From assembly GCA_049889395.1 (NCBI GenBank), contig JBMHDM010000015.1, positions 1 to 64,000 on the forward strand: a stretch of 64,000 nucleotides of DNA. Direction: 5' to 3'. Below, piece after piece: positions 16,306 through 25,503 of the stretch. The notes under the pieces were generated by a model, which worked only from the letters and a program-made list of their open reading frames with translations, did no database searches and was not told where the DNA came from. The first letter of the stretch is position 1. Each line of letters opens with the position of its first letter. The stretch comes from UBA3537 sp049889395. GTDB taxonomy: Bacteria; Bacteroidota; Bacteroidia; Flavobacteriales; Flavobacteriaceae. The translations under genes and the position numbers were made by a program.

Positions 16306-16340
16306 TTGTCCCCTAAAATAAAATTTATTTTTGGGGATAA
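16306..16340. terminator. hairpin terminator attached to repeat copy C
   Basis: The arms TTGTCCCCTAAAATAAA (16306-16322) and 16324-16340 pair except for one mismatch and one G-U pair, and a T-rich stretch follows. It resembles the hairpin after copy B and probably ends transcription from the channel operon. Confidence 0.6.
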
Positions 16341-16345
16341 TTTTA

Positions 16346-16353
16346 TATTTTTG
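16346..16353 (+). promoter_or_regulatory. candidate -7 promoter element
   Basis: TATTTTTG fits the Bacteroidota -7 consensus TAnnTTTG and lies 33 bp before the ATG at 16387. No clear TTTG at -33 is seen because the terminator occupies that position. Confidence 0.35.
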
Positions 16354-16386
16354 ATACAAAACCAGGAATTCTATTAGCACCATCAT

Positions 16387-17235
16387 ATGAAACTAATAAT
16401 AAAGCTAGGTATAATCAGTTTAATCCTCCTCACCGCGTGTAATGCAGAAGAAAACACAACAACATCTGATCAAACGCAAGGCTATAAGATGCTTCTCATA
16501 GGTAATAGTTTCTTTAGACCCTATGCCGAAAAACTTGATGAGGTTTCACTTCTAGCTGGATTTGAACAACATAATAGCATTCGTATAACCCGCGGAGGTG
16601 AAAACGGCAGACCAATCAATTTTTGGAATGATTCCAATACCAATGAACATTTACAAATTAAGGCCGCTCTTGACGAAGGCAATATTGATATTTTTGAAAT
16701 GACAGCAGGTCATGAGCCTGAAGATCCAACTGAAGGTCACCGGGCTTGGATCAATTACGCTTTGGAGCACAATCCAAATATCACAATTTTTATTGCGATA
16801 CCACAAATTGATTTTCCCGCTGATTGGTCTCAACGCGCACAAGAGTACGGGTATAACACCATTGAAGAATTGTACGATTATTTTGTGAATGATGTTGTAA
16901 ATCATCAAATGGTAGATCAATTACGTATTGAATTCCCAGCTACCAAAATTTTTACTATTCCAACAGGTTGGACATCCGTCCACTTGGATCAAATGAATTC
17001 TGATAATGAATTATTAGATAATATCTCCAGATTTGGACCGCAACCCAGCTCCTTATTTACAGATGCAAAAGGCCATCAAGGAGATATCATTAGAGAAGTG
17101 GGCGCATTGTTATGGCTAAAAAGCATCTACAATGTAGATCTCTCAGCCTTTTCAAACGACACTGGTTTCCTAACCAACTTACACGCTATAGCAAATCAAA
17201 TAATGGATAATCACAATTCCAATTACGGCTTTTAG
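16387..17235 (+). CDS. SGNH-hydrolase-like lipoprotein
   Basis: This is a lipoprotein: a hydrophobic signal ends in LLTAC with Cys18, followed by NAEEN, an acidic start typical of exported flavobacterial lipoproteins. The mature part opens YKMLLIGNSFFRPYAEKL, where GNS resembles block I of SGNH/GDSL hydrolases. A C-terminal DAKGHQGDIIREVGALLWL has the position of the catalytic Asp-x-x-His block. The substrate is unknown, perhaps an ester on a glycan or lipid. The following alpha/beta hydrolase gene begins at the very next base, so the two hydrolases probably act together. Confidence 0.6.
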   Translation: MKLIIKLGIISLILLTACNAEENTTTSDQTQGYKMLLIGNSFFRPYAEKLDEVSLLAGFEQHNSIRITRGGENGRPINFWNDSNTNEHLQIKAALDEGNIDIFEMTAGHEPEDPTEGHRAWINYALEHNPNITIFIAIPQIDFPADWSQRAQEYGYNTIEELYDYFVNDVVNHQMVDQLRIEFPATKIFTIPTGWTSVHLDQMNSDNELLDNISRFGPQPSSLFTDAKGHQGDIIREVGALLWLKSIYNVDLSAFSNDTGFLTNLHAIANQIMDNHNSNYGF

Positions 17236-18192
17236 ATGCAAAATAAAAAGAAGGGGACGCATTCTTTAAAAACCCTGGGTTATACTTTTGCCCTACTGTT
17301 GGGATTTATTTGTGTTATATTTGGCTATAGAGATATTCCACTGGCAGAGCTCAAGGAAACGTATGCGCCACCCCCCTCCTCTTTTTTAACTATCGACGGC
17401 CTGCAAGTTCATTACAGAGATGAAGGCAGTCATAATGAGGATATCCCAATTGTTCTCATTCACGGAACAGGATCCAGTTTGCATACTTTTCAGGCCTGGA
17501 CCCAAAGGTTAAAGCACAAACACAGAGTTCTGAGGATGGATCTTCCCGGCTATGGTTTGACCGATCCCTTTTTAGACGGTAATTATACCATTGAAGAATA
17601 CAGTGATTTTATTAAAAAATTCTTGGATAAACTGGGGGTTGATCAATGCATCATGGGTGGAAACTCGCTAGGAGGACACATTGCCTGGCGCTTCACGTTA
17701 AAGTATAGTGAAAACGTACAAAAACTACTTCTTATTGACGCATCGGGCTACCCAAGCCGAGCAAAAAGCACACCATTGGCGTTTAGAATTGCTCAAATCC
17801 CAGTTCTGAAAAATATATTCACCTTTATTACACCAAAATTTGTAGTACGGCAGAGTGTTGAAAATGTATATCACGACAAGCGTAAAGTCACCAACAGTTT
17901 GGTAAATCGTTATTTTAAGCTTACCCTGAAAACAGGCAACAGACAAGCTTTTATCGATCGATTGTCCATTGATAATACTAGTGAAGTCTACCAAAAAATA
18001 CCGCAAATTCAGCAACCTACACTTGTACTGTGGGGGGAACAAGATGGGCTAATTCCAGTTGAAAATGCCCATCGTTTTCATAGGGACTTGCCCAATGACA
18101 CGCTGGTCATTCTAAAACATACAGGACATGTCCCTATGGAAGAAAGGCCCTCAGAGAGCTTAGAAGCAGTTGAAACATTTTTGAGACAATAG
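17236..18192 (+). CDS. alpha/beta hydrolase with N-terminal membrane anchor
   Basis: This 318-residue protein has a hydrophobic N-terminal helix (about 11-29). The fold is evident from IVLIHGTGSSLHTF (oxyanion hole), the nucleophile elbow GGNSLGGHIAW, the acid in LWGEQDGLIPV and the histidine in KHTGHVPMEE. The start codon directly abuts the stop of the SGNH-like lipoprotein gene. The substrate is not predictable. Known relatives include esterases, lactonases and haloalkane-dehalogenase-like enzymes. The convergent HDAC-family gene ends 4 bp downstream. Confidence 0.85.
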   Translation: MQNKKKGTHSLKTLGYTFALLLGFICVIFGYRDIPLAELKETYAPPPSSFLTIDGLQVHYRDEGSHNEDIPIVLIHGTGSSLHTFQAWTQRLKHKHRVLRMDLPGYGLTDPFLDGNYTIEEYSDFIKKFLDKLGVDQCIMGGNSLGGHIAWRFTLKYSENVQKLLLIDASGYPSRAKSTPLAFRIAQIPVLKNIFTFITPKFVVRQSVENVYHDKRKVTNSLVNRYFKLTLKTGNRQAFIDRLSIDNTSEVYQKIPQIQQPTLVLWGEQDGLIPVENAHRFHRDLPNDTLVILKHTGHVPMEERPSESLEAVETFLRQ

Positions 18193-18196
18193 AACT

Positions 18197-19099
18197 TTAA
18201 AAAAATATCGCTTGAGCTAATTCAAAAGTATTGGAGTGGGCATCAATGATATCTTTTAAATGAATAGAATACCCCCCACCCATACTGACCTGAACAGGAA
18301 TATGATGCCGCTTACACAACGATAAAACAAATTGGTCTCTGGTTTTACAACCCGCTTTTGTTAATGCCAATCGGCCAAGTTTATCTGTCTTCAAAACATC
18401 TACACCAGCCAAATAGAATATAAAATCGGGCTCAAAAATATCTATTAATCGGGGTAGGTGATTCTTTAAGGCCTTGAGATACGCCTGGTCTCCAGTATGG
18501 TCCTCGAGGGGCATATCGAAATCACTAATTTGCTTTTTAAAAGGATAATTCTTTTGACCATGAAATGAAAGCGTAAAAACGGAGTCTTGATGTTTAAAAA
18601 TAGAGGCTGTTCCATCGCCCTGATGCACATCCAAATCAACAATCATAACTCTCTTGGCTAAATTATTATCTATCAAATAATTAGCCGCAATGGCCTGATC
18701 ATTAAGCATACAAAATGCGCCAGGCCGATCACGATAAGCGTGATGAGTACCGCCAGCAATATTCATCGAAATACCATATTGTTGGGCAAAATGGGTATTT
18801 TGAATGGTCCCTTGGGCTATGATATGCTCCCTCATGATCAAAGTATCCGATAGTGGAAAACCGATTTGCCTAGCATCTAATTTGGACAAGGACAAATTGA
18901 CTAAATTATTATAATAGCTTTCATCGTGTGTGGACAGCAACAGTTGTTTTTCTATAGGTGATGGTGAGAAAAAATTATCTCGAATACAGATGTTTTTTCT
19001 CAATAATTGCTCTGGTAACAACTCATATTTCTCCATTGGAAATCGGTGCCCAATTTTTAGTTGATGTTTGTAGATTGGATCGAAAGCAATTTTTAACAT
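18197..19099 (-). CDS. histone deacetylase family protein (acetylpolyamine/acetoin-utilisation type)
   Basis: This 300-residue single-domain enzyme has the class I/II deacetylase core: AGGTHHAYRDRPGAFCMLND holds the catalytic His pair, IVDLDVHQGDGTASIF gives the first zinc ligands (Asp and His), and LAGVDVLKTDKLG the third (Asp). VSMGGGYS is the glycine-rich loop near the active site. Bacterial members remove acetyl groups from small molecules such as polyamines, or from proteins. It is transcribed alone, divergent from the SOUL gene. Confidence 0.88.
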   Translation of the reverse strand: MLKIAFDPIYKHQLKIGHRFPMEKYELLPEQLLRKNICIRDNFFSPSPIEKQLLLSTHDESYYNNLVNLSLSKLDARQIGFPLSDTLIMREHIIAQGTIQNTHFAQQYGISMNIAGGTHHAYRDRPGAFCMLNDQAIAANYLIDNNLAKRVMIVDLDVHQGDGTASIFKHQDSVFTLSFHGQKNYPFKKQISDFDMPLEDHTGDQAYLKALKNHLPRLIDIFEPDFIFYLAGVDVLKTDKLGRLALTKAGCKTRDQFVLSLCKRHHIPVQVSMGGGYSIHLKDIIDAHSNTFELAQAIFF

Positions 19100-19181
19100 T
19101 TAACATTCATTTATAACGCCTGATAAAATTAGTGGAATTAAAAGTTATAATATTGTAAAACAGACACTTTAAAGTTTTTTT

Positions 19182-19775
19182 ATGAAAATATTACTCATCA
19201 TAGGTAGCGTTCTACTAGTTGGATTTGTAGGGATTCAATTGTTTGCACTTAAGAGCCAACACAATATTGAAACATACCCCTACAAGGTGATTGAAGAATA
19301 TGATTCATTTGAAATTCGGCATTACGAGGCCCGTTTGTTCAGTACTGTGAAAATTTCTACTGGAGATTATAAATCGGCTTCAGGTCAAGGGTTTTCTGTT
19401 TTGGCAGGCTACATCTTTGGCGGTAATGACAGAAACGAAAAAATTGCCATGACTGCTCCAGTTGCCATGACCATAGAAGACTCCATGACCATGCGATTTA
19501 TGATCCCTAAGAAATGGAACAAAACGCAATTGCCAAAACCTAACCAAAACAATATTAATTTTGTGGAAGAACCCGAAAAATTAGTGGCAGCCATACAATT
19601 CAAGGGATGGGCCAATAAAAAAAAAATTGAACGCTACAAAAAGCAGTTAAAAACTGCTCTTGATGCTCAAGGCATTTTGCATTCCAATAAATTTGAGCTA
19701 CACGGTTACAACGCGCCCTATGAAGTGTTTAACAGAAGAAATGATATCATTGTAGCACTAAAACAAAAGCTTTAA
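19182..19775 (+). CDS. SOUL heme-binding family protein
   Basis: This 197-residue protein has an N-terminal hydrophobic segment (about 2-20) serving as signal or anchor. The rest is a SOUL/HEBP domain: EEYDSFEIRHYEARLF, then GGNDRNEKIAMTAPVAM, and IQFKGWANKKKIE near the end. In this family these proteins bind heme or other hydrophobic ligands. The bacterial function is poorly known. A small zinc-ribbon gene starts 3 bp after its stop. Confidence 0.85.
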   Translation: MKILLIIGSVLLVGFVGIQLFALKSQHNIETYPYKVIEEYDSFEIRHYEARLFSTVKISTGDYKSASGQGFSVLAGYIFGGNDRNEKIAMTAPVAMTIEDSMTMRFMIPKKWNKTQLPKPNQNNINFVEEPEKLVAAIQFKGWANKKKIERYKKQLKTALDAQGILHSNKFELHGYNAPYEVFNRRNDIIVALKQKL

Positions 19776-19778
19776 TTT

Positions 19779-19946
19779 TTGAAACAGCGAATAAAGTATT
19801 GCGCGGTCTGTAATACAGATTTCTCTACCATGTATAGGGTGCAGTATAACAACCCAAAAGAATGGGTATTTGTTTGTAAATCGTGCTTGCTCAAGGTTAA
19901 AGAAAATAATAGTACCTATAAATACGGTGGTACTTGGAAAAAATAA
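19779..19946 (+). CDS. small zinc-ribbon protein
   Basis: This short gene of 55 codons begins with TTG at 19779. It encodes two CxxC pairs, CAVC (8-11) and CKSC (33-36), around a TMYRVQYNNPKEWVFV core, and ends in the conserved-looking TYKYGGTWKK. It therefore resembles a single structural zinc finger of a family common in Bacteroidota. It starts 3 bp after the SOUL gene and is probably co-transcribed with it. The role is unknown. Confidence 0.65.
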   Translation: MKQRIKYCAVCNTDFSTMYRVQYNNPKEWVFVCKSCLLKVKENNSTYKYGGTWKK

Positions 19947-20310
19947 GGTTAAAAAAATAATTTGGCTTCGATAAATAATTTGTAAATCCTTTTTATTGTA
20001 ATCATTAATAGAAAGAATTGAAACAGCTTCAATGCCTTGGATCTCATCTAAAATTCACAATAGACATTTAAAAACTTAGCCGAGGAAAAAATACCTCTCT
20101 GGCAGTATACTCTGAAAATAATGTCAGTTTAATCGCCAATACACACATCATAAAATAAAAAAAAACTGGATTCAATCGAAAAGTAAGAATGTGAAAATTC
20201 ACTAATATCCTTTATTCTAAACTGTCGAAAAAAGTATAGCGCTTCAGAGAAAAAATCATGGCATATAGTTTGATTCTAATTATACACCTAAATCAATGTC
20301 ATGAAAAAAA
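19947..20310. other. 364-bp intergenic stretch, nothing recognised
   Basis: This is AT-rich sequence between the small zinc-ribbon gene and the convergent end of the large T9SS gene. No ORF, tRNA, repeat or strong hairpin was seen on either strand. Confidence 0.5.
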
Positions 20311-23300
20311 TTACAACTTTATAAATTTTTTGGTAACTGACCCACTTAAATCCACAACAGAAATTAAATAAACTCCATCGCTTAGACTACTAACATCTAT
20401 TTGATTGGTACCGAAAGTAGACATGATACGTTGCCCAATTATGGTACTGATCTCAATATATTTACCAGTCATATCACCTGAAATGTGTAATACATTAGAG
20501 ACGGGATTCGGATAGATTACTAGTTCTGTAATTGGATCAGTAGGTGGCGGTGGGGGTGGTTGATTGATATTTATGGCATTAGGACTACCATTGTTATTGA
20601 CACAATCCCAATTTTCAGCTAGTAAGTTGTCGAAGTCGGGAGCAATTAATTCCATAGAATTCCCTGTTTCAAAAGCGCAAGTTGGCCAAGGTTCTTCAAA
20701 AGTATAGTAGACCTCATCAACCAAATTATCAAAACGATTATAAAGCCTCACCGCATCAGTTGACCCTAATCCAAATCCTAGCTCACCCAAATATGGAATT
20801 CCTGGAAAGGCAGTACTGAATCGAATACCATCTTTGACCAAAATTAAATAACCATTAGGCGAAATTTGAGTTCCATCAGGAATGATAAAAGTATTATTAT
20901 TGTTTGAATCTCGAACACTCCAGTTGGAAACATCGATGGCTGCAGAAGTTGTGTTGTACAATTCAATCCAGTCACCAGGATCAAAGGCGTCGGAACCACT
21001 ATAGTTAATTTCATTGACAATCACTTGAGATTTTACTGTGATTGGAGCGCTGTCCCTGAACATACAGATTTCCAACCCATCTTTGATCACTATGTTGTAA
21101 GTTCCAACGGCCAGATTGGTAAATACATTGTTGGATTCGAAGTTTTGACCACCATCAATGCTGTACATGTATGGCCCTTGTCCTGATGTTGGTGTTATGG
21201 TAATCGTCCCATCGGCAGAAACTATCGATGATACTTGAGTTGTAATAATATCTGCTGTGGTAAAGGTACAAGCCTCAACAGTAACTAATTCTTCATAAAC
21301 ACATTGACCTGTAGAACCTTGAATCACAACTTGATAATCCCCAGGAAATAAGTTATCAAAAAGGTTTGTGTCAGAAAAAGTTTGTCCACCATCGATGCTA
21401 TATTGAAATGGACTTATTCCAGAGGTTGGGTATAATCCAATGCTGCCATCGTTAGAGGTCGGTGAACTGGTGTTAGCGATATCCACATCTGTTGTAATAG
21501 TACAACCCGATCCATCTGGGCAAAATACATTTTGTGTTTTGCTGTCAAAGTCACCATCATTAAAAACAAGGGTTTCTCCAGCTGAGTTATTAACTAAAAT
21601 ACTGCCTTCTCCAAATCCGCAGCATATACCATCGCCATATGAATCGTAAACATACAGCGTAAAACAGGAACTGTAATCGATACAAATCTCTTGGGTGTAA
21701 ACGTCTGTTCCAAAATCTAATGCACCGTCAGCTACAATACTGCCATTGCCCTCATCCATAAGTTTCCATGATGTTTCTTGAGGATAATTATCGGCATTAA
21801 TGATGAGCGTAATCAAATCATAATCCGATTCTAAATTGGATGAAATAGAAGCCGAATTATTTGAAGTCTGCTGGTCAGATTGGGCATTTACGGCCGTTAA
21901 GTTTAAAACAATATCATTATTGGCAAACAAGTTGTCAGTAACTGGAATGGTAATAATTTCTTGATCATTGTATGGAATATTAACCGGAACCGAAATGTTG
22001 TCAACAACTACACCATTGGCTACCACCTCTATGGTAACTTCTTCAATAGTCATTTGACCTTTGTTTGTTAATTCTGCTGTTAATTCTAACTCGTCATTAC
22101 AAACTGCATCGACTTCTATAATATCCAAAGCACCATCCAACTCATATAACTTGCTGATCGTTTCGGTAAGAGTATTATTGTTGTCGTACTCATCCTGAGG
22201 ATGAGTAAGATTGACTGTAATGAAATAATCGCCAGGCAACGACATATCGACAGGAGCGTTAAATTGGAATTCACCCTCGCTAAATGGTTCAATGACATCG
22301 GTAATTAAAACCGTTTGTACAAAGACGTCATTGACAAACAATTCCAATTCAAAATTTGTCATGTTATTTAGGCCGTAATTGGCAATTGTGACGGCTATCA
22401 ATTCATCTGCACCTAAATTGGAGGACGATTCAGGTTCAGATATTGCTTTTACACCTAAGTCATAATCGCCTTTGATTTCGGCCCAAAAAGAGACCCATGG
22501 TCTGGCTTGTTTAATAGCCAATTGGTCTTGAGCCGTTACTTTGTACTCAATATCCATCCCAAATCCTTCAGCACCAACCACGTCATATAAAATTGAAAAC
22601 TCATCATGGATAACAGAAAGAAATTCTCTCATCTGATCTAAATATTCTTGATCCATGACCAACTCTCCTGGATTGACCAAGTTGGATAAGCGTAGGACCA
22701 AATAACCGCCACCTTGGTTGGGATTTTCGTAAAGCAGAATTTCTTCAGGAACAGAATTGGGATCTGGATTTGTAATCAGTGACTCCCCAACTTGTGTATT
22801 GAGATAAAAAGTCCCTTCTGTTTCATAAATCGGATCAATACTAATCCCTACACCGTTCGATTTTTCGTCCTGGAAATTGGGGTGACACAGTACACCCATA
22901 GCCGCTACAAAATGATCAATTCTGTAAAAATCTCGTTCTTCGTAGGCCCTGAAATTCCACATACTGGCATAAACTTGTTTGATGGATTTCGATATGTGCC
23001 CTTCCTCGGGGTATTGTGTCTTCGAAGTGTACAGGCCCGCCCCGCTAAATCCCGGTAAATCTTCATTGTTTGTACTAGATCGACATCTGACGTTGGTTCC
23101 CTCGGGGAAAGCATCGTGCATGGCTTGTAAGTCCGCCATCATCCAAGGCGGCATGGGGGCATTTCTGATATCGCGCCTAAAATCTTTGAGACGTTCAATT
23201 CTGAAATTAATATCAGTTTGAAATGTTGGATTATCAATCATGACTTGGGCTTCTTCATAGAAATTGTTGTAAATCATGAATTGATCATAATAATAGAAAG

Positions 23301-24696
23301 GAATGCCAAATCCATTGGGTATCGTTCCTTCTGGGAATCCAAAAGTTCTCATTGTAGCTAGATTAGAACATTTAGCACCAAAAGAACGGGACATATCGAA
23401 AGTAATTTCATCTAATGGCATAATTTGAGTAATGCTCAAATCGCGAATAGGTGTTTGTTCTTCTGTTGGTCTCAGATCTTCATACCAAGCATTGACCTCA
23501 TCCAAGGTTGCTTCGCGAATTTCATAACGATCAGCCTCAACCTTATAATAGACATAACCGTTGAGCAAGCTCGCTATCGATGGATTGGACAAAGGGTTAG
23601 CGATGTAGGCATTGGGGACGTTGTCTTGGATAGCTCTTAAATTGACATGAGACAAAGGCGTTTGAATTACAGATGTAATGATACCTCCTACTCTAGGTAA
23701 AGAATTGGGTAATGCATCATATAAAACGATATCTCGACTACCCGGGGTTTCATTCAAATCTTGCATGTGCTTAAAAAAACCATAGCCTTCTGCCTCATGA
23801 AATGGGATGTAGTTAACCTCTGCAAAAACATCGGTTTCTAAAACCACATCAAATCGAGAATCCTCAAATTCATCTGCATAATTATTCAAGTGATTATCTT
23901 CGTCGGCTTGACCAATGAAATGGTTCATATTATTTTGAAGAAACGGCATACTGGCCACAAGCAATTCATAAGTTCTCTGTGTGTCCTCAAAGTTATAAGC
24001 ATCACCAAATGAAAAGTTGAAGGAGTATGTTCCTATAGTACCATTTGGAAGTATTTCATTGGGATTAAAAACGATTTCACCAGAACCATCATCTCCAGTT
24101 ACAGAAGCCCCAATACCACTCCAAAAACTGGCATGAATAACATACGTATTACTATTGATAAAGTAAACTTGTGGCTCATCCGTATCTCTATTCAAAATTC
24201 CAAATTTGACATATAATTGATCATCCAAAAATGGCGCCCAACCAACATTATTTATAGTGGCTAATTCCATAAATGTATCGGCATCTGGAATAGATGTTGC
24301 ACCGTCGACAAAATCGATGGGAGGCGCAAAGTTGAATGGAGAATCTGTGGGCATGTTATTGAACTCTGTTAGATCATCAATACCATCACCATCATAATCG
24401 TCAGGATTGGATACATCATGAGCTGTGATGGTGTAGTTTTCAAGTGGGTAAGCCCCGGCGGGTTCTGTGATAATCATTGTACCATTCACCCCCATTGTTA
24501 ATGAAGTGGCCCAGTTAAAAGTCGGATTATGTTGAGCGTGTAAAATATAATATTTTCCTTCTTCCGCTTGGATTGAAAGCTGTACTTGACCCAACCCATT
24601 GACCGAATAATTGTCTATTGTAACAATTTGAGCCTGTGCTGTGTACGAAAATAAACAAAGCAGGCTAAAAAGCTTAAAGAAGATGTTTGATTTCAA
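20311..24696 (-). CDS. T9SS-exported multidomain protein with PPDK/glucan-dikinase-like catalytic region
   Basis: This 1461-residue protein starts at TTG (24694-24696), directly followed by a signal peptide ending AQA. About residues 99-112 form a calcium-type loop (DYDGDGIDDLTEF). About 335-365 resemble a phosphohistidine domain (GGIITSVIQTPLSHVNLRA, His about 350), and about 440-735 a PPDK N-terminal ATP-grasp domain (RCRSSTNNEDLPGFSGAGLY, ending QARPW). His domain before ATP domain is the order of alpha-glucan water dikinases, not of PPDK or PEP synthase. CARDB-like domains, two SprB-type repeats (SPFQYSIDGGQTF), a lamin-tail domain (DWIELYNTTSAAIDVSNWS) and a T9SS type A tail (LVIYPNPVSNVLHISGD) follow. 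Activity outside the cell would need ATP, so it may have another role. Confidence 0.85.
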   Translation of the reverse strand: MKSNIFFKLFSLLCLFSYTAQAQIVTIDNYSVNGLGQVQLSIQAEEGKYYILHAQHNPTFNWATSLTMGVNGTMIITEPAGAYPLENYTITAHDVSNPDDYDGDGIDDLTEFNNMPTDSPFNFAPPIDFVDGATSIPDADTFMELATINNVGWAPFLDDQLYVKFGILNRDTDEPQVYFINSNTYVIHASFWSGIGASVTGDDGSGEIVFNPNEILPNGTIGTYSFNFSFGDAYNFEDTQRTYELLVASMPFLQNNMNHFIGQADEDNHLNNYADEFEDSRFDVVLETDVFAEVNYIPFHEAEGYGFFKHMQDLNETPGSRDIVLYDALPNSLPRVGGIITSVIQTPLSHVNLRAIQDNVPNAYIANPLSNPSIASLLNGYVYYKVEADRYEIREATLDEVNAWYEDLRPTEEQTPIRDLSITQIMPLDEITFDMSRSFGAKCSNLATMRTFGFPEGTIPNGFGIPFYYYDQFMIYNNFYEEAQVMIDNPTFQTDINFRIERLKDFRRDIRNAPMPPWMMADLQAMHDAFPEGTNVRCRSSTNNEDLPGFSGAGLYTSKTQYPEEGHISKSIKQVYASMWNFRAYEERDFYRIDHFVAAMGVLCHPNFQDEKSNGVGISIDPIYETEGTFYLNTQVGESLITNPDPNSVPEEILLYENPNQGGGYLVLRLSNLVNPGELVMDQEYLDQMREFLSVIHDEFSILYDVVGAEGFGMDIEYKVTAQDQLAIKQARPWVSFWAEIKGDYDLGVKAISEPESSSNLGADELIAVTIANYGLNNMTNFELELFVNDVFVQTVLITDVIEPFSEGEFQFNAPVDMSLPGDYFITVNLTHPQDEYDNNNTLTETISKLYELDGALDIIEVDAVCNDELELTAELTNKGQMTIEEVTIEVVANGVVVDNISVPVNIPYNDQEIITIPVTDNLFANNDIVLNLTAVNAQSDQQTSNNSASISSNLESDYDLITLIINADNYPQETSWKLMDEGNGSIVADGALDFGTDVYTQEICIDYSSCFTLYVYDSYGDGICCGFGEGSILVNNSAGETLVFNDGDFDSKTQNVFCPDGSGCTITTDVDIANTSSPTSNDGSIGLYPTSGISPFQYSIDGGQTFSDTNLFDNLFPGDYQVVIQGSTGQCVYEELVTVEACTFTTADIITTQVSSIVSADGTITITPTSGQGPYMYSIDGGQNFESNNVFTNLAVGTYNIVIKDGLEICMFRDSAPITVKSQVIVNEINYSGSDAFDPGDWIELYNTTSAAIDVSNWSVRDSNNNNTFIIPDGTQISPNGYLILVKDGIRFSTAFPGIPYLGELGFGLGSTDAVRLYNRFDNLVDEVYYTFEEPWPTCAFETGNSMELIAPDFDNLLAENWDCVNNNGSPNAININQPPPPPPTDPITELVIYPNPVSNVLHISGDMTGKYIEISTIIGQRIMSTFGTNQIDVSSLSDGVYLISVVDLSGSVTKKFIKL

Positions 24697-24807
24697 ATTA
24701 AAATGGTTAACTGTAATTATCGGATTGTAATATACAAATGTTTAACGTTTTGCTAAAAAAAAATAGAAGAAACTAAACCAATTGAATGAAGTGATTAAAG
24801 TCTAAAA

Positions 24808-25335
24808 CTAATTTTGACAATCAAACTGAGAAATTATTAGATCAAAAGAAACTGTATTCTCTCCAACTTCGACTTTGTAAATTCGATTGTAAATACTTTC
24901 ATCAAAAGCTTCAAGTTTTTGATTAGATAACAAACCTGCTAAAACTGCTGTAGTATTACTGTGCCCAACAACTAGTGCATCTTGTTTTTGGTTCAGTAGG
25001 AAATTTGAAAATGCCTCAAGATCGTTAGGACTATATAAATGAATACTCAAACTTTTAGAAATTGCAGTAGGGTTAGCTGTACTTTTAGTTCGTTTAAAAT
25101 TGGTAGAATAAATAGCATCTAGCTCAAAATCATCAAGATAAGTGTCAAGAAATTTGGCCCTTTGATGGCCACATGTTGAAAGTGGTGGATCAGAATAATT
25201 CTGTGTGGTCAAATCTTTTTCTGAATGTCTGACTAAAAAAATTGTAAAGCTATCTTTGGTGTTCTGACTTAATAAATCATGGTTTAGGGAACATCCAAAA
25301 ATTAAAAATAAGTTTAATAGAATTAATTTTCTCAT
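24808..25335 (-). CDS. histidine phosphatase superfamily lipoprotein
   Basis: The start is placed at the ATG at 25335 so that MRKLILLNLFLIFGC forms a lipoprotein signal (Cys15). The phosphatase core is visible as FLVRHSEKD (catalytic His), the arginine in STNFKRTKSTA and the second histidine in VVGHSNTTAVL. The family transfers phosphate from small molecules or proteins through a phosphohistidine, and an envelope location suggests a scavenging or signalling role. It is divergent from rmuC across about 170 bp that holds a direct repeat pair. Confidence 0.82.
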   Translation of the reverse strand: MRKLILLNLFLIFGCSLNHDLLSQNTKDSFTIFLVRHSEKDLTTQNYSDPPLSTCGHQRAKFLDTYLDDFELDAIYSTNFKRTKSTANPTAISKSLSIHLYSPNDLEAFSNFLLNQKQDALVVGHSNTTAVLAGLLSNQKLEAFDESIYNRIYKVEVGENTVSFDLIISQFDCQN

Positions 25336-25423
25336 ACAATACAAAAAAAGTTTATTGAATTTGGTACTAAGTTAATAAATACAACACAATACATACAAAA
25401 AGTAATAAAATTGTGATTTACAA

Positions 25424-25456
25424 AATCGACCACAAAACACTAGTAATCGACCACAA
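25424..25456. promoter_or_regulatory. two exact 12-bp direct repeats, 21-bp period, candidate regulator site
   Basis: AATCGACCACAA occurs at 25424-25435 and again at 25445-25456, so the copies sit two helical turns apart on the same face. Pairs of short direct repeats with this period are the usual target of LytTR-type response regulators. It lies 47 bp before rmuC and 88 bp from the divergent phosphatase start. The regulator is not known. Confidence 0.45.
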
Positions 25457-25503
25457 TTGCAAAAAAAGTTCTTATTTTTAAGCGTCACTTTAGCTTAAAA
25501 AAA

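Noticed and set aside
19947..20310. Possible small RNA or leader in the 364-bp gap
   Set aside because: No stable hairpin, promoter pair or conserved-looking block was seen.
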